Counted from the first letter of the stretch, positions 12,794 through 24,975 are shown. The stretch: DNA of 64,000 bases from Myxocyprinus asiaticus (GCF_019703515.2 NC_059368.1:30416289-30480288), one strand, 5' to 3'. Translations and numbers: made by a program. Notes: generated by a model not told the origin, from the sequence alone.

Positions 12794-13532
12794 GTTTTGG
12801 TGGAGGAGAAAAAAAAAAAAAAAACTGAACTGGATGGATCCAGAGAGTTTTTGACCAAATACTTGATAAGATGAAAGCAGCGGGTAGTGCCCAAAATAGT
12901 TTAAAATTAAGCAAAATCACAAGAGAAAGAGTGCTGTTGCACTGAATATCAGCACAGCTCTACAATTCTATAAATAAGAATCAAGTAACTTACATTTTAG
13001 ACACAGTATGTCCAGTTATTTTGTCTATTTTTACCCCATTAAAGAAAATGGTTCAAAAATATCAGCACTCTTGGAACACTGCTTGTCAAAACAGATTAGA
13101 GGACCGGAACTTACTGTTTACTTGACACACAATACAAAGCCCTGAAATTTAATATAATTATATGTCGCTACGATTACGGGTATTACTCAAGGCTATTGTT
13201 AGTTAGAGAAGGGGTTTGACTTCATTTAAATGTTCATTCTGACATTATTCATTATATGAACTGGACAATCTTAGAGTCACACCTGATTGTAAATCCGGTA
13301 GTAAATCCTAAACAATGACTATGTGAACATCGCCTAAAAGAGTTAGAAATCAGAGAAATAGGAATAAAGACAGAAAGAGAGAAGAGCACCACAACACATG
13401 GCCACGATGTGTGGGTCTATGTAATGGTGGTGAGGATGGGTGAAGGCTGACGTGACGTCATGGTTGGAGCAGGCTGACACGCAGAAGAGAGGAAGAAAAA
13501 AAGGACAGATACCTACCCCAACCTGCCGCTAT
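12794..13532 (-). other. Possible dab1 3' UTR and flank
   Basis: This sequence lies directly downstream of the dab1 stop codon on the minus strand, so the 3' UTR should begin here. I could not fix a polyadenylation site by eye. No other feature was recognised. Confidence 0.4.
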
Positions 13533-13622
13533 CTAGCTACCGACCTGAGGACTGTCCGTCTCTGAGCTCTCGGGCTCTGCTCGAGACTCGCTCGCACCCA
13601 GAGACTGCTGGGAATCTCCAGC
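13533..13622 (-). CDS. dab1: Disabled-1, last coding exon (C-terminus and stop)
   Basis: Encodes 29 residues starting AGDSQQSLGASES and ending TDSPQVGS, followed by TAG at 13535-13533. The vertebrate DAB1 C-terminus ends SPQAGS, so the match is specific. A pyrimidine tract and CAG acceptor lie at about 13625-13640, read on the minus strand, and the exon is entered in phase 0. It forms the tail of the serine-rich C-terminal region, which in DAB1 is needed for full signalling but contains no folded domain. The exon is shorter than the mammalian counterpart and lacks its DPFGEPSGEPSG stretch. Confidence 0.93.
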   Translation of the reverse strand, partial: AGDSQQSLGASESRAEPESSETDSPQVGS

Positions 13623-15351
13623 CTGGAGAAAGAGAGAGAGAGGGAGGGTGTGGAATAAAAAGTAGAAGAGAAAAGAGGAAACAAAGGGAAAGAATGGAAT
13701 GGAAAGGAAAGGGAATATTTGAACATGGGCAGACAGATTTAGGAAATATTCAAATGGGGTCAAAAAGATTAGGGCAAAAGTAACAAATAAAAGAGAATGT
13801 GAGACAAGTGATGAGAAATAGGAGGATATACAGGGAGAGAAAACGAGGAAAAGAACAGACGTGACAGGAAATAAGCTTATACAAGAACACAGAAGCATAG
13901 GCAAGGCTTTAAATGTGCAGAAGCAAAGTATCCATCTATCCATTCATACATTTAATAATCCACCTTCATCCACCCACATGCAGATGTATTCATCAAAAGT
14001 TCCCACATGTGTCCATTAATGTAGCTGTAAAAACCCCACTGTTACAAAAGGTCCTGTATTATGTTCCAGTATGAAAGGCTTTGGGCTAAAGCATTTTGGA
14101 TTTTTGTGAATATTCCCTCTCGAGCTGCACTCTTCAGAGCATGTGTGGGTGTATAGTGTGAGTGAGTGTGGCACCCAATGCCATTTCAGTGAGAGTGGGG
14201 AGGCCACACACTCTCTTACTGACTAATTAAACTATTTGTTCAGCTGAAATATAAAAGAAAAAAGAGAGAGAGCTCTAGCTGGGTTTCCATGGCACTTTCT
14301 GATGAGTCATATCTGACAGAATGTGTGTGTATGTGTGTATGTGTGTGTGTGTGAAATACAGTGGTAGTCTCAATTTATGTGGTTACCTTGCATCTCAGAC
14401 AAACCTTGAAAGCCATATTAGTGTAACAACTGGTGGTCTTTTTGATGAGGTCTTTTTTGAGGTGCTGCCACTACATTCTTTATGAGGCGGTAATGAAAAT
14501 GATTAAATATAAATATTAAAAGCACTAGGGGAGAATCAGGCTCACTTTTAATGCTTTAATATTCATCAGGTTATGTATTTAACTTTTATATTTGAAGCAT
14601 ATTATTCATATCCGCAATGTGTATGATCTTAGAGATGTACAGTATATGTGATTAATAAAGTCTGGATGGTCATCTTGCCAGTTTTTAGAGTAAATTTAGT
14701 TAAAAGAAGACAAATAATCAGTTTCCATGGCAATTCATTAACACAGTATTTCAATAAAGCCAAAGACACATTTATTGCAGAATATTCCTCTGTAACCTCA
14801 CAGAGGAGTCAGGGAAGCACTAAAAGATATTTTAGTTGAAGCTTCTTAAAGTCGAGGCCAACTGCTTATGTGGCCACAAAAACCTTGGACTGATATACAT
14901 TACCATATTGATATACTTGATCTTTTGTTGAATACTTTGTCACTGACTGCAGTCAAGCTTCAAGCTTGACTGAAATGTCTAGGACTGGGAAATAAAAATG
15001 TTCTGATTGCATTTGTGTTGAGTATAATAAGGAAAGCTTACAGTACATCAGATCTGGGCATGTTGGTGGATCAGGAATTTGATGTTCTATTTAACAGGTG
15101 CACGTATTGTTCCCATTATCTATTTTTCTTTTCTTTTAGATGTTTCTAGATATTATAGAGATAATTACAGGAGGCAATACACAAAATGTGACTTTTTCAA
15201 CAAAGGAACCCAGGAAAAGTTAATAGTTACTTACAACCAGTGACTGATGGTGACTCGGAGCAAAAATGTCACCTAATTCCAAATATGGAGGCCAAAATTG
15301 CCCTGTAATGAGTTCCTCTGTTTTTAATTTGTAACATCAAATATAGTTATT

Positions 15352-15540
15352 AAAGGAATATTCCATGTTCAATACAAGTTAAGCTCAATCAACAGCTTTT
15401 GTGGCATAATGTTTATTACCACAAAAATTAATTTAGAATCCTTTTCTTTAAAAAAGCACAAATCGAGGTTACAGTGGTGCGCTTACAATGGAAATCAATA
15501 TGGCAAATTTTTGAGGGTTTAAAGGCAGAAATGTGAAGCT

Positions 15541-15578
<38 letters not shown>

Positions 15579-15959
15579 CACTTACATTACATTCTTCTGT
15601 CAAAACTTGTGTATTATTTGAGCTTTAAAGTTGTTTAAATAATAATATTTATAGTCGTTTTAGGGTTTATATGTGAATGAATGATGATGAAAATTGCCTA
15701 TAACTCTACACAGAAAAGGTACGCAAGTGATTTTATCAAGCTAAAATCATGTAAACATGCATATTGTTTATGTCTCGTAGCTATACTTTGAAACAGTGAG
15801 TATTTTAATGTTTACAGATTCCCCATTCACTTCCATTGTAAGTGCCTCACTTTTTTTAAAGAAAAGAAGGGACAAGTCAAACTTTTTTGGTAATCAAACT
15901 TATTCCAAAAATGCTGTCGATTGAGCTTAGCTTGTATTGAACATGGAATATTCCTTTAA
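15352..15959. mobile_element. Fold-back MITE, GGAATATTCCATGTTC family
   Basis: Starts taaaggaatattccatgttc and ends with the complement gaacatggaatattccttta. The next segments (aagttaagctcaatcaacag and its inverted copy) also pair. Contains a (TAA)n tract at about 15541-15574. A half copy of the same family occurs at 63271-63414. Confidence 0.87.
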
Positions 15960-16191
15960 TATTTTATTTTAGGCCTAGTTGTAGATTATCACAAAAATAT
16001 GAGTTATTTTTATGTTGATTTAAGTTTACTGGTAAAAGCATAATTTTTCCAATGGAAATTTGAATTAATTCAATTGAGATATTAGCCAAAAGTTAATTAT
16101 GCAGTGTGAATTTATGTGGTTAGAAAAAAAATGCACTTAGGTAAACTTTTTCCAGAGGGCAAATATTGACCCCTCATGAAAAAAACAAATA

Positions 16192-16193
16192 AA

Positions 16194-16224
<31 letters not shown>

Positions 16225-16225
16225 T

Positions 16226-16297
<72 letters not shown>
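16192..16297. repeat. Compound (AAAT)n (TAA)n (TA)n microsatellite
   Basis: Direct reading shows successive AAAT, AAT and TA repeats followed by a poly(T) run. It replaces the expected left end of the neighbouring Tc1-type fragment. Confidence 0.9.
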
Positions 16298-16305
<8 letters not shown>

Positions 16306-16329
16306 TTTTATTTATTTATTTTTTTTTTC

Positions 16330-16808
16330 ACATTTTAGAATAATAGCAAAGTCATTAAAACTATGGAATAACATAAATGGAACTATGGGAATTATGTTGT
16401 GACTAAACAAAATCCAAAATAAATCAAAATTGTGTTATATTTTAGCATCTTCAAAGTAGTCACCCTGTGCCTAGAATTTGCAGACATGTACTCCTGACAT
16501 TTTCTCAACCAACTTCTTGAGGTATCACCCTGGAATGCTTTTTAAACAGTATTGAAGGAGTTCCCATCTATGTTGGGCACTTATTGGCTGCTTTTCTTTA
16601 TTATTTGGTCCAAGTCATCAATTTAAAAAACTTTTTTTTTTTAATTAAATTTTAGATTTATATTGAAATAAATTAATATGGTGGCAAAATTATATTTTTG
16701 TCTACAAAACTAATTTCAAACATTTAAGAATACGCCTTCAGATCAAAAGACTTTTAAGATCATGAGAAACATTTCGGTCAAGTGTTTCAAAACTTTTGAC
16801 CGGTAGTG
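16330..16808. mobile_element. Tc1/mariner-type fragment, one end lost
   Basis: The right end reads tttgaccggtagtg (the complement of cactaccggtcaaaag) and flanks TA-like sequence. The interior contains agcatcttcaaagtagtcac and gaaggagttcccat, which recur in inverted orientation in the copy at 45358-45958. The left inverted end is missing. No transposase frame survives. Confidence 0.75.
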
Positions 16809-16893
16809 TGTGTATATATATATATATATATATATTTCTGACACATTTTTGTACAGAACTAAATTTCCCACAATACTGTTCAATGTTACTTAC

Positions 16894-17018
16894 AGCGTCC
16901 TCCTCTCCACTCCGGCTAGGGCTGCCCTCTGCCTCACCGAAAGAGTCATCGGTGGGCGGGTCACTGGCGTGGGATGAGGACTTTGATGGAGAACTCTGCC
17001 GAGGGGCTGGGGTGGGTG
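16894..17018 (-). CDS. dab1: Disabled-1, penultimate coding exon
   Basis: A 125-nt exon entered in phase 1 (it completes a Pro codon begun in the upstream exon). It encodes [20 protein letters not shown] and continues with [22 protein letters not shown]. The Pro-rich [14 protein letters not shown] block is a conserved DAB1 signature, followed by an acidic and serine-rich tail. In mammals this region includes serines phosphorylated by Cdk5. SSPSK here is a plausible equivalent, by inference only. The acceptor is CTCTCTGCAG and the donor GTAAGT, both clear on the minus strand. Confidence 0.95.
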
Positions 17019-17499
17019 CTGCAGAGAGAGAAATTGAGGGATAAAAGAAGCAGATAGAGACAAAGATTGTGAAATGACAGACGGGTCAAGGGCAGAAGAG
17101 CAGCAGTTTGCATTTGTATAGAAGCAAGACCTACTGTCTGTCTGTATCAATGAGAAAACATTGCTTGCATACACACATAAGCTCCATTCAAAAACCTAGT
17201 TCGCTGTCTCACTATCTACTAGGGTTGCCACCTGTCCTGTAAAATAGGGATCATCCTGTATTTAAAGATGAAATTATGTGTGCCATATTAAATCAATAAG
17301 GGATACAATTTGTCCTGTTCTTTAGCTATTTGGATGGCGAAAGGGGGACCCCCGCCCCCCCCCCAGCATGGTAAAGTTAATATTGGATATTCGTCTATGG
17401 TGCATAAGGGACCAACTCAAAAGTCCACACATTACGCTTGCAAGTCGCTGGGGTCAAAGTGTTTATTCAATTGACCTGCAAACACTAAAATATAACATA

Positions 17500-18013
17500 A
17501 GTTGTGCTTAAAAATGTGCATACCCTGGCAGAAATTGTGAAATTTTGGCATTGATTTTGGTCTTTTATTTAAGGATAGTGATCATATGAAGCCATTTATT
17601 ATCACATAGTTGTTTGGCTCCTTTTTAAATCATAATGATAACAGAAATCACCCAAATGGCCCTGATCAAAAGTTTACATACCCTTGAATGTTTGGCCTTG
17701 TTACAGACACACAAGGTGACACACACAGGTTTAAATGGCAATTAAAGGTTAATTTCCCACACCTGTGGCTTTTTAAATTGCAATTAGTGTCTGTGTATAA
17801 ATAGTCAATGAGTTTGTTAGCTCCCACGTGGATGCACTGAGCAGGCTAGATACTGAGCCATGGGGAGCAGAAAAGAACTGACAAAAGACCTGCGTAACAA
17901 GATAATATAATAAAAGATAACCCCTTTTTTTTTGCACGATCAGTCATATTTTCAAAATCAATGCCAAAATTTCACAATTTCTGCCAGGGTATGCAAACTT
18001 TTGAGCACAACTG
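17500..18013 (+). mobile_element. Internally deleted Tc1 element, same family as 58520-60125
   Basis: The ends match the larger element: agttgtgcttaaaaatgtgc at the left and ttttgagcacaactg at the right, with TA at 18014-18015. The plus strand retains the transposase start (ATGGGGAGCAGAAAAG at about 17860) and about 16 codons, then jumps to the right arm. It is a 514-bp non-autonomous derivative in the opposite orientation to its relative. Confidence 0.88.
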
Positions 18014-18374
18014 TATATCATATATATTACATTCCAAAGGTTGTAATAGGTTCCCAGTTGACAGACTGATGTACTAAATATCATATTTTACCAGAATGTC
18101 CATTTATATGGATACAGTATTTACTGTAAATTATTTGAAATAAATAAAAAGTAACTCAAATGCAATGATTTATTTATTTATTGTTTATTTTTTTTTATTT
18201 AATACTGTATCCGTATAATTTGACATACTGAAAAAGTTGCTCACCTACACACACAAACATATATACTGTATATATCAGTGGTGAATTTTTAGGGCCAGGA
18301 AAGCCTTCTCTGCTGGCTAAAACATAAATTACTAATATTGGCATTATATTCATTAATTTTCTGTTATAGCATAA

Positions 18375-18450
18375 TTTAATGTACAGCTGCTTTGAAACAA
18401 CATCTGTTGTGAAAAGCGCTATACAAATAAATCTGACTTGATTTGACCTA
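18375..18450 (+). mobile_element. Short LINE-like 3' tail
   Basis: gtacagctgctttgaaacaa followed by aaaagcgctatacaaataaa and a ttgattt-type tail looks like the 3' end of a common teleost retroelement. No reading frame remains. The family assignment comes from memory of the motif, not a search. Confidence 0.45.
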
Positions 18451-18517
18451 ACATGCCTAATAAATTTGTTTTCATCTTTTCATTCACATTCACCTTTTTG
18501 CCCATGTATTTTCAATC

Positions 18518-18616
18518 GCTTTGCTAACAAGCAGCGTGGCGGCTGTTTCACAAATCACATGTCCGCTTCAGACATGTGATTTGTGAAACAGCCGTAACGC
18601 TGCTTGTTAGCAAAGC
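18518..18616. repeat. 46-bp-arm hairpin
   Basis: Left arm 18518-18563 and right arm 18571-18616 are complementary at 44 of 46 positions, around the 7-nt loop cgcttca. The right arm is followed by another copy of cttgttag. The two mismatches lie at 18537-18538. See findings for possible meanings. Confidence 0.85.
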
Positions 18617-19887
18617 TTGTTAGCCGAAGAAGCACGTGAGTCTGAGCTCCACCCCGTTAGGCCTTCAGAATTTTTGCTGAATCCCTCAAAAGAGCAAATG
18701 AATAGGTTTCAAATGTCAGATTGTCAGATTCATCAGCCAATCAGATTGATTTATATGTTCTTGGTGGGTGTGGTCTTAAGGATATGTCCCGGTCAAGGCC
18801 TTCTAGCTGGCCTTGAGTGACACAATCACACTTTAAGTGATGTACGTAATTTGAAAGTGAAGAGTGCGAGGTCTAGTTGACGAGTCGGCTGTCACTGCCA
18901 CGATCGCCATCGAGAAAGTGATCCTTATGGATTTAAAAATCAGAGATGCTTGCATGACTGTGTGATTATTTAATTTATTAAACAGGAAAAGAAAGGCCAC
19001 AACTGAATATAAGCCTTCTAAGGCAGCATCCTAACCATCATGGAACCTCATAAGAGACCGATCTGGAATTCTCTACATAGGCAGCAACTAAGTGCAACAC
19101 ACAATTTGTAACACCGCAAGAGAGATTCGACTCGCAATTGATTCCAAAAGAGGCTGACACTAGCATGTTGCTAAGCTAACAGCACAATAGACTAATAATT
19201 ATTTAAAAAAAAAAAAAGTTTACATTGGTCCCAAAAATGGCCTCGTCATTTCTGATTCACCACAGTGCATTCTGGGATCATCTTCCCTGTCAAGGATACA
19301 TGCAATGATGCCTTAGAATTTGGTCAAAACAGGTATCTTCAAAGCAGCACGATTTTAGAACAGCCAACCTAAGATGCCTTAAAATGCAGTATCTGTAAGC
19401 AGCTCACTAAGGCTTTAAAACAGCATTATAATCATCAATAGAAAGTGTTTGACTGCACTCACAGCTTTGGTAACATCAGGTGTCAACAAGCTTGTAATGA
19501 GCCAAACAAAGTAAATCTTACACTTATTTTTTACATCAGCTGCTTTAAAGCATCAGATGTGCTGTTGAGCAACACTAAGAAGGTACACACATGTTTGTCA
19601 TCCAATGGGAAAATAACTAAATATCTGTTGCAGTTTGCCAGGAAGGGCACTGAATTTTTCACACTTACATTAAAGTCGAGACTCATTGGTGATCAATTAT
19701 ACATGAAAACAATGTTCTTTTTTGGACTCATGCAACATTAAAATGCTAAAGAAAATGGTTTCCATTCACAATGTACTGCACTTAACAGTTGTTGCATTTA
19801 GACAGGAAATTCCTTTTGTACTCAAACATGTAATGTGTTACATCTTATAAAAGGTTTAGAATATATATTTTCTCTCCATTTTACAAG

Positions 19888-20036
19888 ACATTTACATGTA
19901 TGCATTTGTAAGACGCTTTAATCCAAAGCGACTTGCAGTGCATTCAAGCTCTACATTTTACCACTAAAAGCATACACTGGGAATCGAACCCATGACCTTG
20001 GCATTGCTAGAGCCATGCTCTTCCAGTTAAGCACTA
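19888..20036 (-). mobile_element. tRNA-derived SINE
   Basis: On the minus strand an A-box-like segment (aactggaagagcatggc, complement of about 20014-20030) precedes a B box (gggttcgattc, complement of 19981-19991). The body contains the teleost-typical gcgacttgcagtgcattcaa, seen on the plus strand. This polymerase III-type arrangement marks a SINE and not a functional tRNA gene. Confidence 0.7.
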
Positions 20037-20671
20037 TAAGTCTTTTAGCCTGAATTTTATTGTACTCAGCACAAGTCAAGAAAAACAGAGGTACAACTTA
20101 AGGTTTGCCTCTGGTGGGATTAAAATATTAGCCAACTTCTGCCCATTTGATAAGTGCAAAAAAAAAAAAAAAAAATGGATTTAAACCTAAGACCTGTCAT
20201 AATGGTGCTTCTGTAGATCAAAATTCCCATTGCCACCTAATAAATGAGTTTGTCTCTCACACGGCATCGCACGGAGGGACTGCTTGTGTGCAAACATGTG
20301 ACAATGCAGCATTCTGTCGCAGCAATAATTAGCACTACAGGAGCAAGAGAATCCAAACAGGCCCAACGCACACAGCGCAGGACTCCCCAGAGATCAGTGA
20401 TAATTACACTGCTCGCCAGCAGCACAGCTGGACCTGTGATTGACTCTCTCTCTCACACGCCATCGTTCCCCACCGCAGTACTAATTGTAATTTTCATGCT
20501 GACTAAAGACAATGCCTTTTGGGCAAAGACATCAAAGCCCAACTTTCAATCGTTGCCGGAAAAAAGGATGTGTTAATGAAAGACTGGATGAGGGAGAGTA
20601 GGAAGTGTGAGTTTGAAGTTCTGTGGTAGGAAAGTGATATAGTATGTCTAGTTGCATCAGCACTTACTCAG

Positions 20672-20778
20672 GAATGGTTTACCCAAAAATAAAAATTCTC
20701 TCATCATTTACTCAACCTTATGTTGTTTTAAACTTGTATGACTTTATTTCTTCTACAGAACACAAATGAAGATATTAT
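20672..20778. mobile_element. Half copy of the GGGATAGTTCACCC MITE
   Basis: ggtttacccaaaaataaaaa followed by tctctcatcatttactca and cttctacagaacacaaatg matches the left half of the fold-back family. The right half is absent. Confidence 0.7.
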
Positions 20779-21787
20779 AGTGCTTTACACATGCATCAAG
20801 TGTGAGGAAGTGTAATCGAGCTAGAAATTATGATCGGATCTAGGAGACTGCAGAAGGCAAGATTTATCTTCGTGTGACCCCACGTCCTCCTGCGCAGCCA
20901 TTGTATTTACCCTTACAAAAAATCTAGAGTTCTGGCAAACTAGCTGCAAATTTGACACTAATTATTTTCACATGCAAAGGAGCTTGTGATTCGCTGCAAA
21001 TGTTTGCCAGAAGTTTGCAGCTCTACACCGGTAGCAGTGAACCTGCAGCAAACCTTTGGCAACAATGCCAAATTTGCAGCAAATTTCACATGAACTCTCG
21101 ATTTTTGTAAAGTTGTCTTCACTATACGCTATGCATAATTTAATTTAATTTAAACCAACTAATCTCAGTTCAGGATCACTCTGGGCTGTCAGTAAAGGGT
21201 TAAACTTCTGAGACACCAAGTCATGTGACAAATCAACATGGCGCCGATCTCAGCGGAGTTTGTTTTTGGGAGAAATGCCAACAAAACTACATCTGGTAAG
21301 AAAGCTCATGAAGTTTTTACACTGAAACCTGTTTGAGTCAAAAGACTTGAGTCTATAGTTTAATCCAATATGCGATTTTTACAAATTTCATCGATATATT
21401 GCAAAATGGCACGCTGTTAAACAAAATGTCTACTTATGTGGACTATAGGGCTATTTTCCTCTTAGAAATCCTATATTCACGTGCATTATCACATTAAGAA
21501 TCAATGGGTTTATCCAAAAGCTGAAAAAATGTTGCTTCAGAGGCTTTGTGTATGGAGTAAGGATGAAGTAAGGTGAGACCAGTGCAGACAGACAGCTCAC
21601 TGGATGTTAAGCCATTCTCTTAATAGGGAGCAAGGGAGCATCCTAAAGCTTTCCTATGCAGCTTAGTGCATTCATTCCTAACATCTGACCAAAAGTTCAG
21701 TTTCAGGCTGCAGATAATGTTTGGACCACTCAGCATGGTTGGCAGATATGGGACAATGGTAATCAATACTTAGATTCAGAATTTATA

Positions 21788-21789
<2 letters not shown>

Positions 21790-21859
<70 letters not shown>
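21790..21859. repeat. (TA)n microsatellite
   Basis: About 35 uninterrupted TA units ending in TGTGTG. Confidence 0.95.
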
Positions 21860-21865
<6 letters not shown>

Positions 21866-22106
21866 ATTTTACATGATTGGCAGTGATTGGACAATGCTGG
21901 CCATTACTTGTATCATAATTGATTATGTAAATTTCTGATTGGTAAAATGATTAAGCACTGGCTATCACTTATTTGTTTGAAAAAATATCTCAGAGAACAT
22001 TGAGATTTTGTTGCCAAAGTAAATAAATAAATAAATAAACATTGTAACGTAAAAGTCAAGTTATTTTTATATTTATTTATTTTTTTATTTGTGCTTTTCC
22101 CAGTAC

Positions 22107-22650
22107 TGTCATGATCCTGACATGTTGGTCTGGTTTCATTCGTTATGTTGTGGGATTGTGACAGTTTACTCCACCTCTGTCTCAGGTTGTCCACATGCTT
22201 TTGTTTTCCTCATTCCCTCGTGTTTCCCACGGGTGCTGCTCAGCAGCGCAATCAGCGTTGTCATGGCAGTGTTGATTCATGCTGCTTTTGATTATTGGCA
22301 GCACCTATGTTCAGTCTTCCCTTCCTCTTTATATTCTCTCCTTTGTCTTGTCTTCCCTATCAGATCGTTGTGTTCTGTTTGCTCTCCAGTCGGTCCATGT
22401 GAGTTCCTGTTCTAAGTTAGTTTGTTACATTTTCTATCTTGCCTTGTCTTTTCTGGTTTTCTCCCCTGTGAGAGTTTTTGTTTGCATTTTGGTTTTGTTA
22501 GTTTTCTGTTATATTTATTCACATGCTTCTTGTCTTTATTTTGTTTCCCTCCATCGTGAGAGGTTTTATTTGTATTTTGTTTTTATTTTAATAAAGCCCA
22601 GTTCTTTGCTTCCTGCATTTGTGTCCCTCTTTCTACCATTCTCGACGAAT
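22107..22650 (+). mobile_element. Gypsy-type LTR, probably solo
   Basis: Starts tgtcatgatcctgacatg, contains a polyadenylation signal in ttaataaagcccag at about 22590, and is T-rich between, all characteristic of teleost gypsy LTRs. No internal gag or pol sequence is adjacent. The right end and target duplication could not be fixed, so the end coordinate is approximate. The 145-residue frame over it is low-complexity and probably not a protein. Confidence 0.5.
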
Positions 22651-22931
22651 ACACATTGTTCCAAAGCAGCTTTCCAGAAAATCAGCTGTAATGTCTGTAA
22701 CGTCTCAAAAACATGAATAACCAGCACTTCTGGAAACATAATAAAGACTTAGTCCCGCTGTTCCCATATGAGGACATATATTTTTAGGAAAACTATTTGA
22801 ATTTTATTAAATTTTTTGCATGTTTATTAGGGGCTACTAGTTACAAATCAAAAAGAAAAATGGAAAATGCACACAGCAGTCACGCTCGGGTCTCAGGAGG
22901 TTATAGTGAAAAAAAAAATCTTTTGTCTTAA

Positions 22932-23122
22932 AGGTCCCTTTTGGAGCTTGGAAGTTTAGGACACATATGATTTGCATTATATGGAAATGAACACCTCATA
23001 TCTCCATCAAAATGTCTTCATTTGAGTTCCGCAGAAGAAAGAAAGTCATATGAGTTTAAGACAGCATAAGGGTAAGTAAATGATGAGAGAATTATAATTT
23101 TTGGGTGAACTGTTCTTTTAAA
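22932..23122. mobile_element. Right half of a GGGATAGTTCACCC MITE
   Basis: Begins in ttttggagcttggaagttt and runs through agaaagaaagtcatatgag to tttgggtgaactgttctttt, where it meets the next copy directly. Its last 73 bp belong to the 212-bp exact duplication described at 26149-26360. Confidence 0.75.
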
Positions 23123-23788
23123 GGGAAATGAAAATTCTCTCATCATTTACTCACCCTCATGCCATCCCAGATGTGTATGACTTTCTTTCTTCAGCAGAAC
23201 ACAAAGAATTTTAGAAGAATATCTCAGCTCTGTAGGTCCTCACAATTCAAGTGAATGGTGATCAGACCTTTGTAGATCCAAAAATTACATAAAAGAAACA
23301 TAAAATAATCCATAAGACTCCAATATTTAAATCCATATCTTCAGAAGCGATATGATAGGTATGAAAAAATGTAAGTCCTTTTTTACTTTAAATCTCCACT
23401 TTCACTTTTACATCTGAAAGTCACATGTGGTGCCTGTTTAGTTTCACTTTCACATCTGAAAGTGAAAGTTAAAGTGGAGATTTAGAGTAAAAAATGACTT
23501 AAATATCATTCTGTTTCTCACCCACACCTATGACATTGCCTCTGAAGATATGGATTTAAACACTGGAGTCTTTTGAATTACTTCTATGTTTTCTTTATGT
23601 GATTTTTGGAGCTACAAAGGTCTGATCACCATTCAGTTGCTTTGTACGGACCTACAGAGCTGAAATATTCTTTTAAAAATCTCCTTTTGTGTTCTGCTGA
23701 AGACAGAAATTCATACACATCTAGGATGGCATGAGGGTGAGTAATTGATGAGAGAATTTCCATTTTGGGGTGAACAATCCCTTTAAGG
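23120..23788. mobile_element. Complete fold-back MITE
   Basis: Both halves are present. Left: aaattctctcatcatttact, gccatcccagatgtgtatga. Right: the complements, ending ggtgaacaatcccttta. The centre (about 23396-23480) is itself a palindrome built on aaatctccactttcactttt. Its first 17 bases lack the usual atagttcaccc segment. Confidence 0.85.
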
Positions 23789-23919
23789 GCTTGAGGAAAC
23801 AAAGGCAGATGTTGTGATACAAAATTCTTCTTTGTAGGACATGTTTTTTTGGTTATGTATTTAAGGACTATGGAACTAAAGAGGATATGGTGGAAGCCAC
23901 ACAATGTGATCCAGCCAAG

Positions 23920-24185
23920 TCGGACATATTCCTGGATCAACATCTTCTGATGGTCCTGGAACAACATTCTTATCGGATTGGTTGATAAGAATTTGTTCAA
24001 ACTCCAACCCCAGCCCTAAGCCTAAACCTAAATTCTGATTTATTGATAAAAATGTTGTTCCAGGACATGTTCCTGGAAAATCATTTTTATTGGTGCTGGA
24101 ACAACATTATCAACCAATCAGATTTTGGAATTAAGTTTAGGTTTAAGACTAGGGTCAGGCTCACACAACATTCTTCAACTTTTTG
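23920..24185. repeat. Small inverted/tandem repeat
   Basis: ggtcctggaacaacattctt (about 23952) recurs inverted as aatgttgttccaggacatg (about 24050) and again direct as ggtgctggaacaacattat (about 24092). ccctaagcctaaacctaaat likewise has an inverted partner near 24130-24150. It is a dispersed repeat of unknown class, ending about 110 bp downstream of a dab1 exon. Confidence 0.5.
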
Positions 24186-24291
24186 GAATTTTTTTTATCA
24201 TGAACAATCCAAATAATCCTAAAATATCCATAGGATAAACATGCAAAATCAAATAAAAAATTTGTGCACATGTTTGAAACATCCTACTCAC

Positions 24292-24900
24292 GTGAGTTGG
24301 TGGAGGGTGAGGTTGAGGTGACCGGTGTAAGGTTCATCTGCGAGATGTCAAAGTCATCGCAATCGTCTGTGTCTTGCGCCATTCCCACTTTGCTGAAGTA
24401 GGTGGAGAAAGCATCTGTGGTGCAGGATAGGCTAGGCTGCTCACTCTTCCTTGCAGGCATAGCTGGCGGCTTTGCCATATGGAAGTCCTTAAACATCTCC
24501 TTGCTCGTTTTTGCCTGTCTCTGCAGTGTGCGCTCTCCGTGCTGCGGACTGGAGGCCATGGATGCGGAGGTTCCCGGTACGGCTCCACCCATAGCCGCTG
24601 TGGGCATCTCGCAAGACGTGGGCACTGCCATCGGGGCCAGTGTCTGAAACATGGCAGCAGGGAGCGGTCCAACTGTCTGGGCAGGCATGAAAGCTGCAGG
24701 CGAAAAGTGGGCCCCTGCCATTGCTGCCCACTGTTGCTGAGTGGTAGGGAAAAGGTTGGCTTGGCCCCAGATCAAAGGCTGAGCACCCGGTAAGACCTGG
24801 GCAACTTGCACTGGGGACTGGACGCCAAACGCTAATGGAGCCTGAGTGGCAAACTGTTGCCGTGCCCACGATGGCGTCACAGCTCCCATCGTCACATAAC
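24292..24900 (-). CDS. dab1: Disabled-1, large central exon
   Basis: A 609-nt exon, entered and left in phase 1, encoding about 203 residues. It starts [16 protein letters not shown], runs through a Pro/Ala/Gln-rich region ([36 protein letters not shown]) and ends with [20 protein letters not shown] then [20 protein letters not shown]. The last block is nearly identical to mammalian DAB1 and is diagnostic. The region is intrinsically disordered and links the PTB and tyrosine-rich parts to the C-terminus. The acceptor is TTCTTCAG and the donor GTGAGT on the minus strand. Compared with mammals, the segment after the PLPAAMFQ motif carries an extra Met/Ala-rich stretch ([19 protein letters not shown]). 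Shadow frames on the plus strand are not genes. Confidence 0.96.
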
Positions 24901-24975
24901 CTGAAGAACAGCAAGACAGAGAGAGACAATGAGAGATGGAGAAATGAATACATCCGTGGCTCACAAATCCATCTG

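Larger units (their letters stand above)
13623..16893 (-). other. dab1 intron between the last two coding exons
   Basis: A 3.3-kb intron, donor gtaagt at 16893-16888 and acceptor cag ending at 13623. It holds a MITE (15352-15959), an AT microsatellite block (16192-16297) and a Tc1-type fragment (16330-16808). 14200-15340 shows nothing recognisable. Confidence 0.85.
17019..24291 (-). other. dab1 intron, 7.3 kb, repeat-rich
   Basis: The donor gtgagt begins at 24291 and the acceptor ends at 17019. It contains a deleted Tc1 element, a LINE tail, a long hairpin, a SINE, MITEs and a gypsy-type LTR, each listed separately. 18620-19880 and 20780-21780 show no recognisable gene. 20930-21080 has repeated tttgca/tgcaaa-type words of unknown origin. 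Confidence 0.85.

Noticed and set aside
22279..22716. A 145-residue membrane-like protein
   Set aside because: Its Phe/Leu/Val-rich composition comes from the T-rich LTR sequence. There is no conserved motif, and the LTR polyadenylation signal lies within it.
24402..24793. Plus-strand frames opposite the large dab1 exon
   Set aside because: The minus strand encodes unmistakable DAB1 sequence with good splice sites. The plus frames are shadows.
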